Shown here one piece after another: positions 29,150-36,812 of a stretch of DNA of 64,000 nucleotides. The stretch is from Ephemeroptericola cinctiostellae. GTDB taxonomy: Bacteria; Pseudomonadota; Gammaproteobacteria; Burkholderiales; Burkholderiaceae. Each line of letters starts with the position of its first letter. Positions within the stretch are counted from its first letter, which is position 1. The position numbers were made by a program, and so were the translations under genes. The stretch spans positions 868,001 through 932,000 of the forward strand of contig NZ_CP031124.1 of NCBI RefSeq assembly GCF_003339525.1. Reading direction: 5' to 3'. The notes under the pieces are model-generated. The model saw nothing but the letters and a program-made list of their open reading frames with translations, made no database searches and was not told the DNA's origin.

Positions 29150-29755
29150 ATGACTTGGCCGCTCAATGCATGGCGATGTGGGTTGGCACTGGCGTTGGCT
29201 TGTGTCAGTGGCATTGCGGGCGCTGGGCAGCAGTCTGAGGAGCGCTTGGCAGACAGTGTGCGGGTGTTGTTGCGTCAGGCGGTATCGGCAGGTTTGCCTG
29301 AGTTGCGGCCTTTTGCTTCGCGCGACGATGAAGCACGTTTTTATCGTTGGCGCAGCGTCATGAGCGAACGCATTGTGGCGCATGTGCCTTCTGAATATCA
29401 ACGGTTGGCAATCCTCAATGCGGTGGATTACGAGGCACGCCGAGCGGGTCTTGAGCCTGCGCTGGTGTTGGGCGTCATTTACGTTGAGAGCCGTTTTAAT
29501 CCGAGTGCAAGCAGTCCTGTGGGTGCGCGTGGTTTGATGCAGGTGATGCCATTTTGGGCAAAAACCATCGGTGATGGCAATGCCAAAAATTTGTATCACA
29601 TGCGCATCAATGTGCGGTTTGGTTGTGTGATTTTACGACATTACCTTGACCGTGAAAATGGTGATGTGGTGCGTGCTTTGGCGCGTTACAATGGCAGCCT
29701 TGGGCAGACAGATTACGCTTACAACGTATTGCGAGCATCGTTCAAATATAGGTAA
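29150..29755 (+). CDS. lytic transglycosylase (SLT domain), exported
   Basis: Periplasmic murein-cleaving enzyme of 201 residues. A signal peptide is visible at 1-26 (hydrophobic core ALALACVSGIAGA). The SLT fold covers residues 85-200, with the catalytic glutamate E113 in VIYVESRFNPSA and the conserved GARGLMQVMP and the late ALARYNGS. It starts seven bases after proS ends and likely shares its transcript, a linkage seen across Burkholderiales. Lipoprotein attachment is not indicated. The specific transglycosylase subfamily is not assignable by eye. Confidence 0.92.
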   Translation: MTWPLNAWRCGLALALACVSGIAGAGQQSEERLADSVRVLLRQAVSAGLPELRPFASRDDEARFYRWRSVMSERIVAHVPSEYQRLAILNAVDYEARRAGLEPALVLGVIYVESRFNPSASSPVGARGLMQVMPFWAKTIGDGNAKNLYHMRINVRFGCVILRHYLDRENGDVVRALARYNGSLGQTDYAYNVLRASFKYR

Positions 29756-29813
29756 TGAGCACACGATCTGTCCTTGTCATCAGATAAATATAATAAATGA
29801 AAGGATTTTTCAC

Positions 29814-30419
29814 ATGGATTACAATTTTGTTTCGGCCGCGGTGCTGCTGTTTTTGGTGATTGACCCGTTGGGTAACATTCCTTTATTCAGCGGTGTTCTC
29901 AAAGACATTCCGATTAAACGACGCAAGGTGATTGTGTTGCGGGAATCGATTTTTTCATTTTTTATTTTGTTGGCTTTTATGGTTGGGGGTAAAGGCTTTT
30001 TGCGTGGCATGCATTTGACTCAATGGTCGATGCAAATTGCTGGTGCAATCGTACTGTTTTTGATCGCCGTGCGCATGATTTTTCCTACGGAGGGTGGCAT
30101 CATGGGCATCACTCAGCAGGATCATGAGCCGTTCATTGTGCCGTTGTCGATTCCAGGGATGGCAGGGCCTTCATCCATGGCGACGGTGATGTTGTTGTCA
30201 TCCGAAGCCCCTGAACGCATGCTGGAGTGGGTTGGTGCGCTGGCTGTGGTGATGTTTGGTACAGGGGTGTTGTTGTATTATGCCGATTGGATTCAACGCA
30301 AGTTGGGGCACAGTTTTACGGTGGCGATGGAGCGTTTGATGGGGATGATTTTGGTGGCCGTGGCGGTGCAGATGTTGCTGACTGGGGTGTATGATTATTA
30401 CAAAACATTGCCTGTTTAA
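29814..30419 (+). CDS. MarC family integral membrane protein (YhgN-like)
   Basis: A 201-residue inner-membrane protein with six hydrophobic segments. The N-terminal LVIDPLGNIPLF and the central IPGMAGPSSMAT motif identify the MarC/UPF0056 family; MarC was originally linked with multiple antibiotic resistance but its function is unresolved. The frame extends upstream into the transglycosylase gene, but the ATG at 29814 has AAAGGA eight bases upstream. It ends before a perfect palindromic terminator shared with dsbC. Confidence 0.9.
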   Translation: MDYNFVSAAVLLFLVIDPLGNIPLFSGVLKDIPIKRRKVIVLRESIFSFFILLAFMVGGKGFLRGMHLTQWSMQIAGAIVLFLIAVRMIFPTEGGIMGITQQDHEPFIVPLSIPGMAGPSSMATVMLLSSEAPERMLEWVGALAVVMFGTGVLLYYADWIQRKLGHSFTVAMERLMGMILVAVAVQMLLTGVYDYYKTLPV

Positions 30420-30736
30420 ATTCATTCCGAAAAATAGAGTCCCACACTTTTTCGGCATTTATTTAAATGAGCGATTTTGCACGGGTAAGCTGTATAAAAC
30501 TCAAATAAAAGCCAAGACACAAATACAATTAAACCGCTGGTTTGTTTTATAAAACCGTTGTTTGTGTGGTTCTCTGTCAATGTGTGGGTGTGTGTTCAGT
30601 TCGTGGTTGAACTGGCGACCTATTGAGTTAATGGTCTGTTGGATTGTGTCAGTAAAAAACGCCATGCAATTGCATGGCGTTTTGTCGTTCTTGGTTATCG
30701 TTTTTGAATGAAACCGATTGATTTTCAGCAAGGGAT
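30420..30736. other. 317-bp convergent intergenic region
   Basis: Between MarC (plus) and dsbC (minus). Apart from the palindromic terminator at 30657-30684 I see nothing in it. A 76-codon minus-strand frame runs through the terminator and has no coding character. Confidence 0.6.
30657..30684. terminator. palindromic bidirectional terminator
   Basis: A perfect 28-nt palindrome built on AAAACGCCATGCAA and its complement, with A and T runs on both flanks, between converging genes. The centre (AATT) would form the loop. Confidence 0.85.
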
Positions 30737-31540
30737 TTATTTTTGAGATGCTTTAATCAGCAGGCTTTGAAACTCTTCTTCTGCCACTGCGCCTGGTGCG
30801 CGTGAACCATTTTCGAAGAAGATGGTGGGTGTCCCTGTGACACCCAGTTCTGCTGCAAGCTTGCGATTTTTATCCAAAACGCTGGTGTCGCAGTCGGCAC
30901 TATCTTCAGGCGGTTTGCCGTGCAGCATCCAGTTGTCCCATACGTGGGCTGGGTCTTTGGCGCACAGTAATTTTTTTGCTTTGGCTGTTGAGTCGTCGCC
31001 CAGAATATCGATGACAAAGGTGTGCACGGTGATGTTGTTGGTTTTTTCTAAAGTTTTACGAAACAATTTGCAATAGCCGCAGTTGGGGTCTTCAAAAATA
31101 GCAATATGACGGCTGCCATCCCCTTTGACCAAGGCAAAGCTTTGGGCCAATGGCAGTGATTTAAAATCTATCGTTGCCAATTCATCTGCACGTTCTTGAG
31201 TTAAATTGCGCATGTCTTGCGTGCTGATGAGGTGGCCGACCATGACGAATTCGGTGGCGGCATTGGTGTAAACCAACTCGTTTTTGTTGAGCTGCAATTC
31301 ATACAGGTCTTTGAAGGGCGTTTGACGGATGGTTTTAACTTTTGAGTTTTCAAATTTCAACTCAAATGCATTTTTAATGGCGGTCAACTCAGGAGAAATC
31401 GCGGTCGATGATGCCATTTTTGAAGCTTTATTGGAGGGCGTTTGGGTTTTGGCTTGTGCCGTCACGGACAGGCCAAAGCCGACGCCGAGTGCGGCCATGA
31501 TGGCAACGGCGGCGGCAGTGCGCCAAGGTGTTTTTGACAT
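30737..31540 (-). CDS. dsbC: periplasmic thiol:disulfide isomerase DsbC
   Basis: Periplasmic protein that reshuffles wrong disulfides. A signal peptide is seen (1-30, ending VTAQA). A dimerisation domain of about 85 residues is followed by a thioredoxin fold with the CGYC active site (C154, C157), the cis-proline TPT (P238) and a second structural cysteine pair (C193, C217) like that of E. coli DsbC. The frame opens at 31606, but starting at 31540 places the signal peptide at the N-terminus (267 residues). It lies 75 bp after the hydroxylase gene on the same strand and is probably cotranscribed with it. Confidence 0.9.
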   Translation of the reverse strand: MSKTPWRTAAAVAIMAALGVGFGLSVTAQAKTQTPSNKASKMASSTAISPELTAIKNAFELKFENSKVKTIRQTPFKDLYELQLNKNELVYTNAATEFVMVGHLISTQDMRNLTQERADELATIDFKSLPLAQSFALVKGDGSRHIAIFEDPNCGYCKLFRKTLEKTNNITVHTFVIDILGDDSTAKAKKLLCAKDPAHVWDNWMLHGKPPEDSADCDTSVLDKNRKLAAELGVTGTPTIFFENGSRAPGAVAEEEFQSLLIKASQK

Positions 31541-31615
31541 GGGGTTCTCGTCTTGAGTGGGTGCGGAGGACGGGTCGCGCACGGGGTTGTTTGGGAGATG
31601 CAGCATTGTACTCTT

Positions 31616-32821
31616 TTATGGTGCGTCAGTTGTTTGTTGGCCCATTGCCGCTTGGATCAGCCTGCGTTTAAGTGGGGGGGCTGCATCCAGTAGACTCATG
31701 CCCGCATTGCGCGCGTGGCGTGCAATCGGGTGGGGGGATTGAAACAGTCGGTGGAGCGCGTGTGTGACGCCTTGCATTTCCATCGTGGGTGCGAGGCGAG
31801 CCCGTTCATAACGGCGCAAAAGCACAGGGTCGTTGATGGCTCGATGGGGCTCACGTTGCGTCATCAAATCCAACCACGTGCTGAGGTCTTGTAAACCGAG
31901 GTTTAAGCCTTGCCCCGCGAGTGGGTGCACTGTGTGCGCGGCATCGCCAATCAATAAGGTATGCGGTGCGATGAATTTTTTGGCAAGCATGCGTTTAAGG
32001 GGGAATGCTTGTGCTGAGGTGAGTGTGGTCAGTGCGCCGAGCGTGTTGTGTGACAGCTCACTCACGTGTTTGGCCAGTTCGGCATCATTCATTGACATGA
32101 TGTGTGCTGAAATGGGGTTTTTGCATGAATAAACCATTGACGCGCATTGGTTCGGTAATGGCAATAAAGCAAGTACATCACCATTGTTAAAAAACCACTG
32201 GTGGGCGCAATTAAAATGCGGCTTCTCGCATGCAAAATTTGCCACCACGCCGTGTTGCTCATAATCAAAAAAAGTATGCTTTATTTGAAGGGCTTGGCGT
32301 GTCCATGAGTGTGCTCCATCTGCCCCGACCAGCAATGGCGCTGACAGCACATCACCGTTGTGGGTGGTGAGGTCAATGCCGTGATCACGCACACTGAGCG
32401 TGGAGGCATTGGTGCGGAATGCGGTGAGATTGGGTACGAAGCGCAAAGCCATTTGAAGGGCTTTTTGAATGTTGTTTTGTTCAACAATCCAAGCCAATTC
32501 AGTCATGTCGGTGTCGTATGCACTGAAGTGAAGCTGTCCACCCATGCCTGATTGAGTTTGCGCCGAATCACCCATGATGTGCATGTCGGATACAGAACAC
32601 ATGCGTGTTGCATCCAGTGCATCCCACACGCGCAGACGCTTCAGTAAAGACACATTGGGATTGGATAAAGCGTAAATGCGCGCATCTAACGCACCATCCG
32701 ATGATGCGGGGGCATCCAAACAAACATGAGCCACACGAGCCCCCGTTTGTGCCAAACCCAGTGCACTTGCATTGCCCGCCACGCCGCCACCTACCACGAT
32801 GACATCAAATTGAGTTTGCAT
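31616..32821 (-). CDS. UbiH/UbiF/VisC/COQ6 family FAD-dependent hydroxylase
   Basis: Flavoprotein monooxygenase of 401 residues, the family that adds ring hydroxyls in ubiquinone biosynthesis. The FAD dinucleotide motif is VVGGGVAGNASALGLAQ at the N-terminus; the DG motif is in LLVGADGAHSWTR and the GD motif in LLIGDAAHTVHPLAGQG. Which ring position it hydroxylates (UbiH, UbiF, UbiI or UbiM) cannot be told by eye. Located upstream of dsbC in a probable two-gene operon. ispB, for the quinone side chain, is elsewhere in the window. Confidence 0.92.
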   Translation of the reverse strand: MQTQFDVIVVGGGVAGNASALGLAQTGARVAHVCLDAPASSDGALDARIYALSNPNVSLLKRLRVWDALDATRMCSVSDMHIMGDSAQTQSGMGGQLHFSAYDTDMTELAWIVEQNNIQKALQMALRFVPNLTAFRTNASTLSVRDHGIDLTTHNGDVLSAPLLVGADGAHSWTRQALQIKHTFFDYEQHGVVANFACEKPHFNCAHQWFFNNGDVLALLPLPNQCASMVYSCKNPISAHIMSMNDAELAKHVSELSHNTLGALTTLTSAQAFPLKRMLAKKFIAPHTLLIGDAAHTVHPLAGQGLNLGLQDLSTWLDLMTQREPHRAINDPVLLRRYERARLAPTMEMQGVTHALHRLFQSPHPIARHARNAGMSLLDAAPPLKRRLIQAAMGQQTTDAP

Positions 32822-32992
32822 AAATGATCTTTATAGTGTGAAACATGAATGAACGTATTATAAAAGACGCGCGCATTGCGTGCTTGTACTTGTGAGGATT
32901 CCTTTGAGTTCGCATGGACGTATGTCATGAAACCATGTATGATGCGCAGGTTGGATTATTAAAATAAAAAATCAATGTTTTCCAATGTTGTT

Positions 32993-33068
32993 GCGCCCGT
33001 AGCTCAGTGGATAGAGTATTGGCCTCCGAAGCCAAGGGTCGCTGGTTCGATTCCAGCCGAGCGCACCA
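32993..33068 (+). tRNA. tRNA-Arg (anticodon CCG)
   Basis: A 76-nt cloverleaf with encoded CCA. The anticodon stem TTGGC/GCCAA encloses loop CTCCGAA, giving anticodon CCG (33026-33028). The D arm has GCTC...GAG, the T arm GCTGG-TTCGATT-CCAGC. The acceptor stem GCGCCCG pairs with CGAGCGC except for one C-A mismatch at the fifth pair (C5, A68). A TATGAT at 32938-32943 may be its -10 element. Confidence 0.95.
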
Positions 33069-33605
33069 GTTTGAGTCTTGATGGTCGACAGACGGTTCGG
33101 CCGCCCCTTCCTTGATTGTCTCTGAGTTGACCTGCTCTGTGTTGATTGATCCCATCTGCTGTGACCTGATGGGTTGAGTCAAGGCTCAATTGACGGTTAG
33201 TTTGCATTTTAGGTGTTTGTTGCTCAAATATTGACCATGCTGATTCGAGGGCGGTGCGATGGCGCGCATTTCATTTGACACCTTTATCCCACATCCGATT
33301 GCCCCCTCTTTGTATAAAACCCATTCAAAAACAGTATTTTGCGCAACACCGTGATTGGTGTGTGGTTTTTTGACCAAAGTTGAATGAGGTGACTCTGCTT
33401 TATGAAAAAGCTGTGAATAAAATATTGCAATACCACACAATTGGAGTATGATGCAAATAATTTAAGAAATTAAATGAATGTGTCGCTTTTTTTCCTCGGT
33501 TTATGTCTTTTGCATTTAAAAATCGTAAGGGGTGCGTGACCACACTATTTCTTAATGATGCTTTTATAAACGTGTAAAATCTCTCTAAACACAAAGGAGT
33601 GGTAA
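33069..33605. other. 537-bp intergenic region upstream of the histone-like gene
   Basis: No gene I can support; minus-strand frames here lack ribosome binding sites and family resemblance. It contains a small hairpin TTGAG-N6-CTCAA near 33175-33190, a good promoter (33425-33452), and then about 150 bp of AT-rich leader. Confidence 0.55.
33425..33452 (+). promoter_or_regulatory. sigma70-type promoter for the histone H1-like gene
   Basis: TTGCAA (33425-33430), 16-bp spacer, TATGAT (33447-33452). Transcription would start near 33459, giving a leader of about 147 nt before the ATG at 33606. Confidence 0.55.
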
Positions 33606-34247
33606 ATGGCCGTAGCAAAAAAAGCAACACCGACAACAAAGAAAGTGGTGGCCAAGCCCGCCGCTAAAACACCCGCCAAATCAACTGCAACAAAAGCGGC
33701 TGTCACAAAAGCAGCGGTTAAGGTCGTTGCTGAGCCTGTTAAAAAAGCAGTTGCAAAACCTGCGGCGAAGGCTGCTGCAAAAACGCCTGCAAAAGCAGCT
33801 GCAGTCAAACCGTCTCAAAGTAAAGTTGTGACTGCAAAATCTGCAGTAAAAACCACAGCGAAAGCGCCTGCAAAGGCTGTTGCAAAAGCCGTCGTGAAGC
33901 CTGCAACGCAAAAAGCTAAAGCAGATGCCAAACCTGCTGCAAAAACAGCAGCCAAGCCAGTCGCTGAGAAAAAGGCAGCAGCAAAGCCAGCAGCCAAGGC
34001 TGCAACCAAACCCGCTGCTGTGGCAAAGGTGGCAAAAGCAGCAGCAAAAAAGCCTGAAGCGAAAGCGGTGGTGAAAGTTGAGGCTAAGGCCGTGGCCAAA
34101 CCTGCTGCAAAAGCAAGCACCAAAGTTGTGGCTAAAACAACAGCCAAAGCGCCAGCAAAAAAAGCCGCTGCCGCTAAGCCCGTTGTTGAACCGCCTGCGG
34201 CTAAACCCGCAGCCATTTGGCCTTTCCCAATTACACCGCGTCCGTGA
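33606..34247 (+). CDS. histone H1-like DNA-binding protein (Ala/Lys/Pro repeats)
   Basis: A 213-residue protein made almost entirely of Ala, Lys, Pro, Val and Thr in loose repeats of the AAKPAAK/KAPAK type, with no acidic patch and no folded domain: a eukaryotic H1-tail-like composition. It ends in IWPFPITPRP, a hydrophobic tail like that of other Burkholderiales/Bordetella H1-like proteins. It should bind nucleic acid and may condense the nucleoid. The start is clear: AAAGGAG six bases before ATG 33606. Repeat length is expected to vary between strains. A terminator follows 60 bp later. Confidence 0.88.
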   Translation: MAVAKKATPTTKKVVAKPAAKTPAKSTATKAAVTKAAVKVVAEPVKKAVAKPAAKAAAKTPAKAAAVKPSQSKVVTAKSAVKTTAKAPAKAVAKAVVKPATQKAKADAKPAAKTAAKPVAEKKAAAKPAAKAATKPAAVAKVAKAAAKKPEAKAVVKVEAKAVAKPAAKASTKVVAKTTAKAPAKKAAAAKPVVEPPAAKPAAIWPFPITPRP

Positions 34248-34306
34248 TGAGGTGTGCTCAATGTGCGTATCTTTGCATGTTGGGTCGACACCATACAAAA
34301 AATTTT

Positions 34307-34338
34307 AAAACACCTTTCCGATTGGAAAGGTGTTTTTT
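34307..34338 (+). terminator. terminator after the histone H1-like gene
   Basis: A 13-bp stem AAAACACCTTTCC / GGAAAGGTGTTTT around GATT, with the U run extending to 34338. Confidence 0.92.
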
Positions 34339-34429
34339 ATGATTGAATGTGCTTGATATATAAGCAGAGATAGGTAAAGTAAAGGCGAATTGCCAATTTG
34401 AGATCAACCGATCAATAAATGGATGAGAA

Positions 34430-34735
34430 ATGATTTATTTACAAGAGCGTGGTGGCGATGTGTGGCTGCAAGTGCATGTTCAACCGGGTGCCAAACACAC
34501 GGCATGGGCGGGTGAGTATGGCGAGCGCATTAAAATTCGGCTCAATGCGCCTCCCGTGGAAGGGCGTGCAAACACGGCATTAACCGTTTGGTTGGCTCAG
34601 CAATTTGGTTGTGTGGCGCGAAATGTAGTGGTTTTAAAAGGTGAGTTGTCTCGCACTAAAACGGTGTGTTTTTCAGGCATGGCTGGGCAATACGAGGAGA
34701 TGAGGGATCGCATTGCCCTGGCGTTGAGGGGGTGA
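34430..34735 (+). CDS. DUF167 (YggU) family protein
   Basis: A 101-residue cytoplasmic protein. VHVQPGAKHTAW, KIRLNAPPVEGRANTALTVWL and VVVLKGELSRTKTV are the three conserved blocks of DUF167/YggU, a small alpha/beta family of unknown function. ATG 34430 aligns with the family start, with GGATGAG upstream as a weak ribosome binding site. It converges with the OsmC gene, with 41 bp between the stops. Confidence 0.92.
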   Translation: MIYLQERGGDVWLQVHVQPGAKHTAWAGEYGERIKIRLNAPPVEGRANTALTVWLAQQFGCVARNVVVLKGELSRTKTVCFSGMAGQYEEMRDRIALALRG

Positions 34736-34776
34736 ATGCAGATGAATGAAGTGTGGGGGCATCTGCATGGCTCAAT

Positions 34777-35211
34777 TCATGCGAGTGACGTGTCGATGAT
34801 TTCAAAACTATGGGTCATGTTGACGGAGTGTGCGAGCATGATGCTTGCGGAGCAGTATTTTTCATGTGATAATTTGACCGCGCGTTTAACCGATGCCTCG
34901 CTTAGCTTATTGCCGCTCACCACAAAGTGAAAATGGATGCTGGTGAAAACCTTGGGGTCTGTTTCTGCACGTGTTGCTGATAATTTCACGACGCAATCAC
35001 TGACGGCTTGGCGGCCTTTTTGTAATATCATCACAACGTCAAATGCTGTGCAACCACCCGTGCCGATCAAAACCATTTCCATTGGGCGCGGCCCCAAGTT
35101 TCGCCCACCCGCTTCGGGTGCGCCATCCATCAATACGGCATGGTTGGTGCCTGATTCGCCGATAAAAGACATGCCTGCTTGAGGGCCAACCCAGCGTACG
35201 GTGCATTCCAT
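34777..35211 (-). CDS. OsmC family protein (YhfA-like)
   Basis: A 144-residue protein of the OsmC/Ohr fold, whose members reduce organic or fatty acid hydroperoxides with a reactive cysteine pair. C54 in GTGGCTAFD and C120 in HEKYCSAS are the two conserved cysteines. It aligns better with the YhfA branch than with Ohr. The frame opens at 35262, but the ATG at 35211 has GGAG six bases upstream. Its promoter must lie in the 35212-35326 stretch, back to back with promoters reading toward rplM. Confidence 0.9.
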   Translation of the reverse strand: MECTVRWVGPQAGMSFIGESGTNHAVLMDGAPEAGGRNLGPRPMEMVLIGTGGCTAFDVVMILQKGRQAVSDCVVKLSATRAETDPKVFTSIHFHFVVSGNKLSEASVKRAVKLSHEKYCSASIMLAHSVNMTHSFEIIDTSLA

Positions 35212-35326
35212 AACATTCTCCAAAAAAATAAGTGTGTGAGTCAATTGATTATACCAGTGCATGAAGATGCTGTTGCAATGGATTCATTGGGTCAAAAAGA
35301 TTTGCAATGCAAGAAAGTGACGTTTT

Positions 35327-35355
35327 TTAACAACGTGAATTATTGTTAAGATAAT
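35327..35355 (+). promoter_or_regulatory. promoter overlapped by a TTAACAA-N9-TTGTTAA dyad
   Basis: TTAACA (35327-35332), 17-bp spacer and GATAAT (35350-35355) make a good sigma70 promoter on the plus strand. A perfect 7-bp dyad TTAACAA / TTGTTAA (35327-35333 and 35343-35349) covers the -35 and spacer, where a dimeric repressor could bind. No gene starts within 450 bp downstream; transcription would run into the candidate small RNA. Confidence 0.5.
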
Positions 35356-35454
35356 GTTTTTATTTGTTTAAACGTGATTGAATGCTTTTTTTGCAGTAAG
35401 AAACAGTAAAAATGCCGATGTTTTTTGTTTTTTTAGTATGACCGTGTTTTTATC

Positions 35455-35482
35455 TTGCAATGCACAAAAAAACCAGTATAAT
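35455..35482 (+). promoter_or_regulatory. strong sigma70 promoter of the candidate small RNA
   Basis: TTGCAA (35455-35460), 16-bp spacer, perfect TATAAT (35477-35482). Predicted start near 35489. No open frame with a ribosome binding site follows before the terminator. Confidence 0.75.
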
Positions 35483-35488
35483 GAGAAC

Positions 35489-35580
35489 TGTTGGATGCGA
35501 AAGCATTCTAAAGATTGTCTCCTCCACCCTCCTTTTGGTGGATTTATTGCCCAAGCAAATTTTGCTTGGGCTCTTTTTTT
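35489..35580 (+). ncRNA. candidate small RNA with anti-Shine-Dalgarno loop
   Basis: About 92 nt between a near-consensus promoter and a canonical terminator. Three hairpins can be drawn: GGATGC-GAAA-GCATTC (35493-35508) capped by a GNRA tetraloop; TCCACC-CTCCTTTT-GGTGGA (35523-35542), whose loop with its left arm reads CACCCTCCTTTT and resembles the anti-Shine-Dalgarno tail of 16S rRNA; and the terminator stem. A single-stranded TCTCC precedes the second hairpin. The design suggests pairing with mRNA ribosome binding sites. I recall anti-Shine-Dalgarno small RNAs in Burkholderia (for example NcS27), but homology is not checked. An rplM leader attenuator is an alternative, made less likely by a separate rplM promoter downstream. 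Confidence 0.7.
35549..35580 (+). terminator. terminator of the candidate small RNA
   Basis: GCCCAAGCAAA / TTTGCTTGGGC, an 11-bp stem around a minimal loop, followed by CTC and seven to eight T's. A canonical intrinsic terminator of the plus strand only. Confidence 0.92.
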
Positions 35581-35688
35581 GTCTGTTTGTTTTTGATGCC
35601 AAAAGCAAAGTGCCGTTGATTGACTTTTCTTTTTGTGTTGAAAATACCTTAAAAAAAGCCCAACGGTTGAATGGTTGAGCTTAAGTTC

Positions 35689-35717
35689 TTGACTTTAAGG
35701 GCATAAGTGTCGATAAT
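35689..35717 (+). promoter_or_regulatory. rplM-rpsI promoter and leader
   Basis: TTGACT (35689-35694), 17-bp spacer, GATAAT (35712-35717). The start would be near 35724, leaving a leader of about 95 nt before rplM. The leader can form CCGC-N8-GCGG (around 35752-35767) and a GGCTAGCC palindrome. L13 represses its own operon in E. coli; a similar role for this leader is inference. Confidence 0.65.
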
Positions 35718-35818
35718 GTTCGGCTAGCCCATAGTAACTCGCATCGGGAGAGGCCGCAGGCATAAGCGGTGAGGCGTGGTGAGCATGGTTTTTTAAATTG
35801 TGATGAATGGAAATAGTC

Positions 35819-36247
35819 ATGAAAACTTTTTCAGCAAAACAACACGAAGTACAACACGACTGGTACGTCGTTGATGGTACGGATAAAGTGTTGGGTCGTG
35901 TAGCCAGTGAAGTTGCACGTCGTTTGCGTGGTAAGCATAAACCTGAGTTTACGCCACACGTGGACACAGGTGATTTTATCGTTGTCGTTAATGCGGACAA
36001 ACTCCGTGTAACTGGCGCGAAATTCGAAGATAAAAAATACTACCGTCATTCTGGTTATCCAGGTGGTATTTACGAAACAAACTTCCGTAAAATGCAAGAG
36101 CGTTTTCCGGGTCGTGCGTTAGAAAAAGCGGTCAAAGGCATGTTGCCTAAAGGTCCTTTGGGTTACGCGATGATCAAAAAATTGAAGATCTATGCAGGCG
36201 CTGAACATCCGCATTCTGCACAGCAACCTCAAGTCTTGGACATTTAA
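35819..36247 (+). CDS. rplM: 50S ribosomal protein L13
   Basis: A 142-residue early-assembly protein of the large subunit, the same length as E. coli L13. [21 protein letters not shown] and the GHKHSGYPGG-like [13 protein letters not shown] are diagnostic, as is the end PHSAQQPQ. A frame opens at 35807, but the ATG at 35819 aligns with the family start MKTFSAK. rpsI follows 12 bp later, the conserved L13-S9 operon. It has its own promoter about 100 bp upstream. Confidence 0.98.
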   Translation: MKTFSAKQHEVQHDWYVVDGTDKVLGRVASEVARRLRGKHKPEFTPHVDTGDFIVVVNADKLRVTGAKFEDKKYYRHSGYPGGIYETNFRKMQERFPGRALEKAVKGMLPKGPLGYAMIKKLKIYAGAEHPHSAQQPQVLDI

Positions 36248-36259
36248 GGATAGATGAAC

Positions 36260-36652
36260 ATGAACGGTAATTACAACTACGGTACAGGTCGTCGTAAATC
36301 TGCGGTGGCTCGAGTGTTTTTAAAAGCGGGTTCAGGCAAAATCGTTGTTAACGGTAAGCCAGCGAACGAATATTTTGCACGTGAAACAGGTTTGATGATC
36401 ATTCGTCAACCTTTAGAACTCACACAAACCACTGAAAAATTTGACATCATGGTCAATGTATGTGGTGGTGGCGAATCAGGTCAAGCGGGTGCGGTGCGTC
36501 ATGGCATCACACGTGCATTGATTGATTACGATGCAAGCTTGAAATCAGGTCTGTCACAAGCTGGCTTGGTGACACGTGATGCACGTGAAGTCGAACGTAA
36601 GAAAGTCGGCTTCCGCAAAGCACGTCGTCGCAAACAGTTCTCAAAACGTTAA
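36260..36652 (+). CDS. rpsI: 30S ribosomal protein S9
   Basis: Small-subunit head protein whose basic C-terminal tail reaches the P-site t[13 protein letters not shown] [15 protein letters not shown] begins it and [11 protein letters not shown] ends it. Two in-frame ATGs lie at 36254 and 36260. The AAGGA at 36246-36250 is three bases from the first but nine from the second, and the second gives exactly 130 residues as in E. coli, so 36260 is preferred. A terminator closes the operon 22 bp later. Confidence 0.98.
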   Translation: MNGNYNYGTGRRKSAVARVFLKAGSGKIVVNGKPANEYFARETGLMIIRQPLELTQTTEKFDIMVNVCGGGESGQAGAVRHGITRALIDYDASLKSGLSQAGLVTRDAREVERKKVGFRKARRRKQFSKR

Positions 36653-36674
36653 TCTCACGATTTCGTTTCGACGC

Positions 36675-36703
36675 AAAAAAGACCGCTTTGGCGGTCTTTT
36701 TTT
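36675..36703 (+). terminator. terminator of rplM-rpsI
   Basis: AAAAAAGACCGC-TTTG-GCGGTCTTTTTTT: a GC-rich 6-bp core extended by A:T pairs and followed by seven T's. Confidence 0.93.
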
Positions 36704-36812
36704 ACATAAGCAGGAACCCTTTCATATTTTGTTGTTGCATTCTGCTTTTTTGATTCAGATGCAAACAAAAAATTGGGTAAAATTCAGTTTTACCCTTGGA
36801 TTCGAGCACATC

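Noticed and set aside
30501..30731. 76-codon minus-strand frame after MarC
   Set aside because: It reads through the palindromic terminator at 30657-30684 and has no coding signals.
33681..34298. Long minus-strand frames (205 and 159 codons) opposite the histone-like gene
   Set aside because: Cys/Phe/Arg or Ala/Thr/Gly-rich translations are mirror products of the Lys/Ala/Pro repeats and have no ribosome binding site.
35378..35678. 72-codon frames spanning the small RNA region
   Set aside because: Two overlapping frames in different phases without ribosome binding sites, both running through the terminator; the promoter-hairpin-terminator layout fits a non-coding RNA better.
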